Assembly (NCBI GenBank): GCA_019096065.1 | Contig: JAGUCH010000005.1 | Span: forward strand, 2,604,001-2,668,000 | Source of the DNA: Paracyclopina nana | Taxonomy: Eukaryota > Arthropoda > Copepoda > Cyclopoida > Cyclopettidae | Direction of reading: 5' to 3' | DNA: 64,000 nt | Shown: positions 61,187 to 64,000 of the stretch, one piece after another | How the letters are laid out: each line of letters opens with the position of its first letter | Numbering within the stretch: position 1 is the stretch's first letter | The notes under the pieces: model-generated | What the model saw: only the letters and a program-made list of their open reading frames with translations | The model's database searches: none | Told to the model about the DNA's origin: nothing | Made by a program: the position numbers and the translations under genes

Positions 61187-63599
61187 TTAACGATTGCATT
61201 GTTTGATAAAGCAGTACTCAAACTCCCAGACGCGATCACTATACAAGTTTCTCCTGGCTACTTTCCAAAAGCCGCTGGTTTTCTCCCAAGTATATGGAAA
61301 TGATCGGATTGATCTGATGAAGTTGCCAATTGGGACCTCCATACTTGTCTTGGCCTGTTTAATATACGTGGGCTGCGTCCAAGAACAAGATATTTGTTTG
61401 TTTTTGCAGCTATCCTCCATAGAGCAGCACGTGAGGCTCCAGAGTCGATCCTCACTTTCACTCTCAAACACGGATTTCATGCCAGTCAAAGCTCCTTGCT
61501 TGGGACAAGAAAACGTTATGGTTTCAAGCTTGGTGAAGGGGCCATACGTTGTGCACTGGTTGGACAGCTTAAAGAATGATTTCCTACAAGTCGCTGTCCA
61601 TTTCCTGTCCGAGTCTACTTTGCTCCATTCACTTGAAATCGAATCAATTATGTAGCCTTTAGGACACTGGGTATCCACCGGCCCATTCAACTCATTTGGC
61701 AAGCCAGGTGCTGGAATCCTCTCGTCTTGCCCATTGCCTAGGAAATATTCATGAAAGTGGTAAGATTTACACCCAAATCAATTGGAATCCCTTTCTCACT
61801 TATGCTTTCTAGTAGGTCCTCAGATTCTTGAGAGAAAACATCAAGGACTGCGTGGCAGAGGGCTGAGTGGTGCACAATAGTTCCAATATCTGACAACTTA
61901 TCAACATAAGCTTTGGCTTTTGCCCTCAGGTCTTCGAAAGGGGACAAAACTTCAGCATGTTGCTTTGGAATTTTCAAAGTTTTCAGCCTTATCTCCTCTA
62001 AGATCACTTCTAGGGCATTCAATGCAATCAGTATACACGAAGCCGTCCTCACTCCTTCAGAAGCTCTTTCATCTTTGATGAAATTGGAAATGGGGCTTAA
62101 TTTGGCGCCAATCAAATGAGGCTTATTTTCAACCGATTCTCGCCATTGTTCCAAGGTCCATTCTCGTGAAGTTATGTCAGTCATTGTGCCTCCAAAACAT
62201 CTGTCCAAAGCAGCAATAACAGAATGATTCATTCATATTTCATTCACAACAGAAAGGGGATGAAAATGAGCTCTACTGTTTCCAATGGTAATGCTACTCA
62301 CGTGATGCTTTTCGATGCGAGGTCGGAAAAGGCTCGACTTTCAGGGGCAATTTCAGACACTTTGGCACCTTTGGCTAGAAGAAAGGTTTTGATGGACAAG
62401 TCGGACTGCTGCTGAAGCTCTGACGATGACAATGCTAATTTGGCCTTGTCTTTGACCTCAGTGTTGAACCTTAGAATGCCACCGAAATCAGCCTCTTCGA
62501 TCACGTGGGTTCCAACCGTGCTGACAAATCGTAAATAATCCCGAGCTTTTTCAGTGTACGTCCGATTCTTCAACTTGGAAACAATGAACTCTCTTATCAG
62601 GGACTTGGGATGTTCGTCGAACATTAAGTCGTATTTGGCTCTGATTTTCATCATAGACACGGGATAGACCGAGTCTATTACTAAGCTGCAAGAAGAAAAA
62701 GTTGCCCCAAAAAAGCGCTCTCGGTAGCAGGTAAAAAAATGATAAAGTGAGTATGAGATTTACTTGTCATGGGCTGCGATGCTTTCTCTGAATTTTGACT
62801 CGCTGTGGCTGTTTGTTATGGCAAATGATCTTTGGAAAAAGCTTCCCTCAACTCCAAACCTTAGTTTCTTGGCTTGGTTGATGCTTTTAAGATCAGCCAT
62901 CATTTGACTCTTCATATCGTAGCTTTCGCTTGGTGATTTGGTAATTTGGCTGATTTCTCTTGGCATGTCATACATTTCCTTTTGAATATCAATTGAAAAA
63001 AGAACTCCAGTAGAAAAATGATGCCTACTTTTCCATATTTGAACAAAAGTCCAGAACTGCAATCAAAATCAAAAAGAGGTGACTTGATTCCTTGAATGTC
63101 GTTTGTGGATCTAATGGGCTGCAAATCAACTTTGGTCACGTCAACACCTGAAGCCACATTTCTTAGCCAATCTGGAATGGAGCAATTTCCATCTGTGGCC
63201 ATGCCGCACGTCATGATGCAACCTTGGTACTCTTCAGCAGCTGGAGTCATTCCCAATTGAAGACTTCTTGACAAGGGGAAATACTGGATGCCACCAATCA
63301 TATTCTCTTCCAACTCAACCACCAAATCTTAGCACTGCTCATTATTTATAAGCCTTTTATTAAAGGATGCCTTTTATTTACCTTGAATTTTCATGTCTCT
63401 ATTTGCTACGTAGTTTCCAGGGTCTTGACCATTATTATCTGCGTTGGGCATTCGGACAAAAATTCCTTGCTCTGAGTTATGGAAGTTATTTGTTGACTTT
63501 TGAGGAAAATGTGATTTTGATTGGCTTACCAACTCCATTGGCACTTGACTTGTGCACAACCAGAAGGTAAGTCAACAACTTTCCCAAAATTCTGGCCAT
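61187..63599 (-). CDS. secreted MACPF (perforin-like) protein with dermatopontin-like C-terminus
   Basis: Seven coding exons on the minus strand: 63599-63530, 63471-63382, 63327-63029, 62978-62764, 62685-62302, 62200-61800 and 61737-61187. GT-AG introns are 50-101 nt. All phases agree, giving 669 residues. The first 20 or so residues form a signal peptide (MARILGKLLTYLLVV). The MACPF domain spans roughly 60-460, with the signature Tyr-x7-Gly-Thr-His (275-285) followed by a Gly-Gly (DFGG) and, in exon 6, a CFGG ... W-x2-S ... LSPI end typical of MACPF. Exon 7 adds about 160 residues with repeated Asp-Arg-x-Trp motifs near 530, 583 and 654, each followed by cysteines, as in dermatopontin. MACPF proteins oligomerise into membrane pores in immunity, defence or venom. 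Which role applies here is unknown. Start chosen by signal peptide and the nearby TATA box. Confidence 0.88.
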
Positions 63600-63652
63600 A
63601 CTTGCATCCAAGAAACTGATTATGAAGTCAAGATGAAAATTAAGTTAGCTCT

Positions 63653-63661
63653 CCTTTTATA
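63653..63661 (-). promoter_or_regulatory. TATA box of the MACPF gene
   Basis: TATAAAAGG on the minus strand, 54-62 nt upstream of the start codon. Initiation about 30 nt downstream would leave a leader of roughly 30 nt. A strong consensus TATA suggests regulated, possibly tissue-specific, expression. Confidence 0.7.
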
Positions 63662-64000
63662 GTAGCCTGCTATTGAATATATTAGCCATTTATGAATGAA
63701 ATATTTAAACAAGCCGGCATTTTGTGCCCCACCAGACTCTTGGACTTGTCTACTAAGTCAGATGTAACTCGTTTTTAAAGGGTTTGCCTGGTGGGGCTGC
63801 GGTCTTCATAAATTTCCCTTTTACAGATTGGACACGTTCATTTTTTATTACAATTAATGGCTGTTTAAAAATGTCTATTAAATGTAGAAACAATTTAGTG
63901 AGCCAAGGCCGATTAGCAGCTAAATGTAGGAATTTTAAAGCTCAATTTACTGCTCTCTCCTACAGCTTATTTTAGTGAATTTCCACAAAAATGTTAAAAG
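63662..64000. other. upstream of the MACPF gene; no gene seen
   Basis: AT-rich. A 63-codon plus-strand frame has no recognisable features. Likely promoter-proximal sequence of the minus-strand gene. Confidence 0.4.

Noticed and set aside
1-64000. CRISPR arrays, operons, bacterial ribosome binding sites, rRNA or tRNA genes
   Set aside because: The sequence is eukaryotic. I saw no tRNA box pattern, rRNA segment or spaced direct-repeat array other than the minisatellite, though a tRNAscan-SE/Infernal run would be the proper test.

Overview
Animal (metazoan) nuclear DNA, most likely from an invertebrate. The supporting signs are multi-exon genes with canonical GT-AG introns of only about 50-100 nt (one of 392 nt), animal gene families (TOX HMG-box, ZFAND5/6, MACPF), AATAAA signals, a BEL/Pao retrotransposon and several short inverted-repeat elements in AT-rich spacer DNA. 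The very short introns would suit a crustacean or another small-intron lineage, but I cannot name the species.

Layout. Bases 1-21 kb are gene-free. They hold a ~390 bp TA-flanked miniature inverted-repeat element (1.65 kb) and a 2.7 kb inverted-repeat-bounded unit (8.26-10.99 kb) built around a 60-bp minisatellite. A TOX-family transcription factor lies on the minus strand at 21.4-23.5 kb. Roughly 18 kb of non-coding DNA follow, containing a foldback element at 34.6 kb. At 42.2-44.4 kb on the minus strand is an eight-exon gene for a secreted protein made of repeated cysteine modules, nearly one module per exon. Its fourth exon is split by an 864-bp inverted-repeat transposon with a 9-bp target duplication, so this copy looks broken. 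From 45,681 to 57,717 there is a structurally complete, evidently very young BEL/Pao LTR retrotransposon on the minus strand: LTRs identical by eye, 5-bp target duplication, primer-binding site, polypurine tract, a 2,679-residue Gag-Pol, and an unusual second ORF of 954 residues in the position where some elements carry env. At the right end are a plus-strand A20/AN1 zinc-finger gene (59.8-60.4 kb) and, convergent with it, a minus-strand gene (61.2-63.6 kb) for a secreted MACPF protein with a dermatopontin-like C-terminal domain and its own TATA box.

The host genes do not look like a co-regulated cluster: a nuclear regulator, a ubiquitin/stress-type zinc-finger protein and two secreted cysteine-containing proteins, one a putative pore-former. 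The strongest leads are the BEL/Pao second ORF (zinc-knuckle-like rather than Env-like), the transposon-split exon, and the MACPF plus dermatopontin-like combination. All exon boundaries were inferred by hand from splice signals and reading-frame continuity; no database search was possible.
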